Under the pieces are notes generated by a model, which searched no databases, had not been told where the DNA came from, and worked only from the letters and a program-made list of their open reading frames with translations. Position numbers and translations under genes: made by a program. From assembly GCA_025331565.1 (NCBI GenBank), contig JAFREQ010000102.1:620001-684000 (forward strand): 64,000 bases of DNA, given 5' to 3'. Within the stretch, counting starts at the first letter, position 1. Each line of letters starts with the position of its first letter. The stretch is from Holacanthus passer. Taxonomy: Eukaryota > Chordata > Actinopteri > Pomacanthidae. This document shows, piece after piece, positions 62,401 through 64,000 of this stretch.

Positions 62401-64000
62401 GATCAAACATTCTTCATTCTCAACATATGCATGAGCAAGTATTTCAAAGAATATTAGCTAATTGCAGGAAATCCAGAAATCAGAGCTAATACTGAAATAA
62501 CACATTGTTCCCAGTGCATTCCTGCTTCATTAAAGTAATTCATTTAGTCAGTAATCTGTGTAAGAACTGTTCAGTGTAATTCCTTCTTCACTGTTAGCTA
62601 ATGTTTCCTAGTATCATCCAGTGGAAGTTCCCAGTATCATGCAAACTCAGACTGCCCTCATCTACAGACATGCCCTTCGGGAAAATATGCTAATTCGAAA
62701 TGTGTAATTTGTCTGCAAAGTAATAATGCTTCTCTGACCCTTTGTCTCCTGTGTGATTAGCTCTGGTTCACACAATGTCCGTGATCTGAGGAGTGGCCCA
62801 CTTGCATCACCTCCTCCAACATCCATGAAGTTACAGCTGATCCAAAACAGCCCCGGTCCCACAGTGATTGCAAGGCCGGACCAAGTTTTTAATCAGTCAA
62901 TTATTTCAGGAATCTAACAATTAGGCCTAGTAATTTTTCTCATATTTGTGTCCAAGGGCAGGAGTTAGCAAAAGACAAAGTCCTGGCTCTAATGAACGGG
63001 GGCTCCATGGAGCATCCTTCACAGCAAGGTAACTAATTACTTCAGCATGCCCCGGGAGTCATATTTCCTCATCAAATGGGAAATGATTTTCAGAACGTCT
63101 GCGTTCTTGGATTTCATTCCGTGTGGTTTTGCCCCGTTGTCGGTGAAGTTGAGTTTCTGGCGGACTAAATGGCCAAGGTGAAGTCTGGAGTCTGTCAAGT
63201 CGTGGGCCACGCCAGGTGAGAATCTCCACTTGTCCGTCTCCTACGCCGAGATAACCGTGCAGTTCCACTACTCCTTTCAAATCTGTCAGCAGCACAAAGA
63301 GGAGGCACGGATGAAAAAAAGAAGGGAGAAGCTATAGGCAGCATGGAATATCACTTAGTTTTTCAATGGAAAATGTGGCTCAGCGAAGGCGGGGTTGAAG
63401 GATGCGAGGTCAACTAACCTGATAGGATTGTTTCAGGAAGTTTCAGAGTGAGCCATCTCACAGGGCCACGCTAAGGTCCAGAGGCAGCTAATCCACAGGA
63501 AACCAGCAGGGCATCTTGTTGGGTGTTTGTTTCTGACTCACAATGCAACCACAGGACACAGGACCTTCCAGCACTGGGCAGCGTTCACAGTTTGTGGCAT
63601 TCGCTGCGACCAGCTTGGGAAGGGCTGTTGTCAATGTCTTTATTCTTGTCTCTCAAATCTCTTCTCGCAGTCTTGTTTTCTCCTTCACTAACTTTCTCAT
63701 TCTATCTTTTCCTGACGTAAGAGGGGTCTTGGCCTCGGCTCTGTGGCAGAGCTCAGGCTCAGGACGAGCTGTGGCATGGTAGAACCATTAATATCCAGGA
63801 AAGAGAAGGGAGACTGAGCCCTGAGGAAAAGGACACACCTAGGAAGTATGAGACATAAATCCAGTTCTCTGGCCTCCCTGAGATGCCTCCAGACTAAGAC
63901 ACTGCACAAAGCCTTGGTTGTCTATTGACGCTATCATACAGGATCCGCAATGCCACAAATGTTCAAATTATATGTGCAGATTTTCCTACATATCCATCAT

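Larger units (their letters stand above)
48396..64000. other. Gene-poor region downstream of rab18
   Basis: I recognise no coding exon in these 15.6 kb on either strand. The region holds dispersed repeats (listed separately), A tracts at 55894-55913 and 59401-59417, and several open frames of 60-184 codons without identifiable relatives. In human the neighbour of RAB18 is MKX, a homeobox gene with extended regulatory surroundings. This region could be its flanking DNA, but no homeodomain exon is present in the window. Confidence 0.5.

Overview
The window is vertebrate nuclear DNA, most likely from a ray-finned (percomorph-type) teleost. The basis is GT-AG introns, vertebrate gene families with fish-like divergence, and dispersed repeats resembling ones I recall from spiny-rayed fish genomes. 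No prokaryotic, phage or CRISPR-like system is visible. Three protein-coding genes lie head to tail on the + strand.

Layout. (1) 1-679 holds the last three coding exons of a neuropilin-1 gene (nrp1): the end of the MAM domain, the stem, the transmembrane helix and the tail ending in SEA. A 3' UTR of up to about 3 kb follows. (2) 3.7-9.8 kb is intergenic and carries dispersed repeats and a diverged three-unit tandem repeat. (3) About 9.87-36.87 kb is integrin beta-1 (itgb1): a GC-rich non-coding first exon ending at 10247, a 14-kb first intron, and coding exons from 24240 to 35668 that join in frame to 799 aa. The last intron also holds an alternative terminal coding exon (35003-35080) matching the muscle-type beta-1D tail. 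(4) Less than 1 kb further on, 37.84-46.61 kb is rab18: seven exons, 204 aa, with a long CA-rich 3' UTR. (5) About 48.4-64 kb shows no gene I can recognise; it holds dispersed repeats and a few unexplained open frames.

How the genes relate. NRP1 is a semaphorin/VEGF co-receptor, and its SEA tail binds GIPC, which links it to integrin trafficking. Integrin beta-1 is the common beta subunit of many matrix receptors. Rab18 is a small GTPase of the ER and lipid droplets. NRP1 and ITGB1 are also neighbours in human, whereas I recall RAB18 being several Mb away there. The tight itgb1-rab18 spacing is therefore a feature of this fish locus.

Exon boundaries were read by eye from splice consensus and reading-frame continuity. 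Protein assignments rest on remembered vertebrate sequences, not on a search. I could not decide which teleost-duplicate paralogue (a or b) each gene is.
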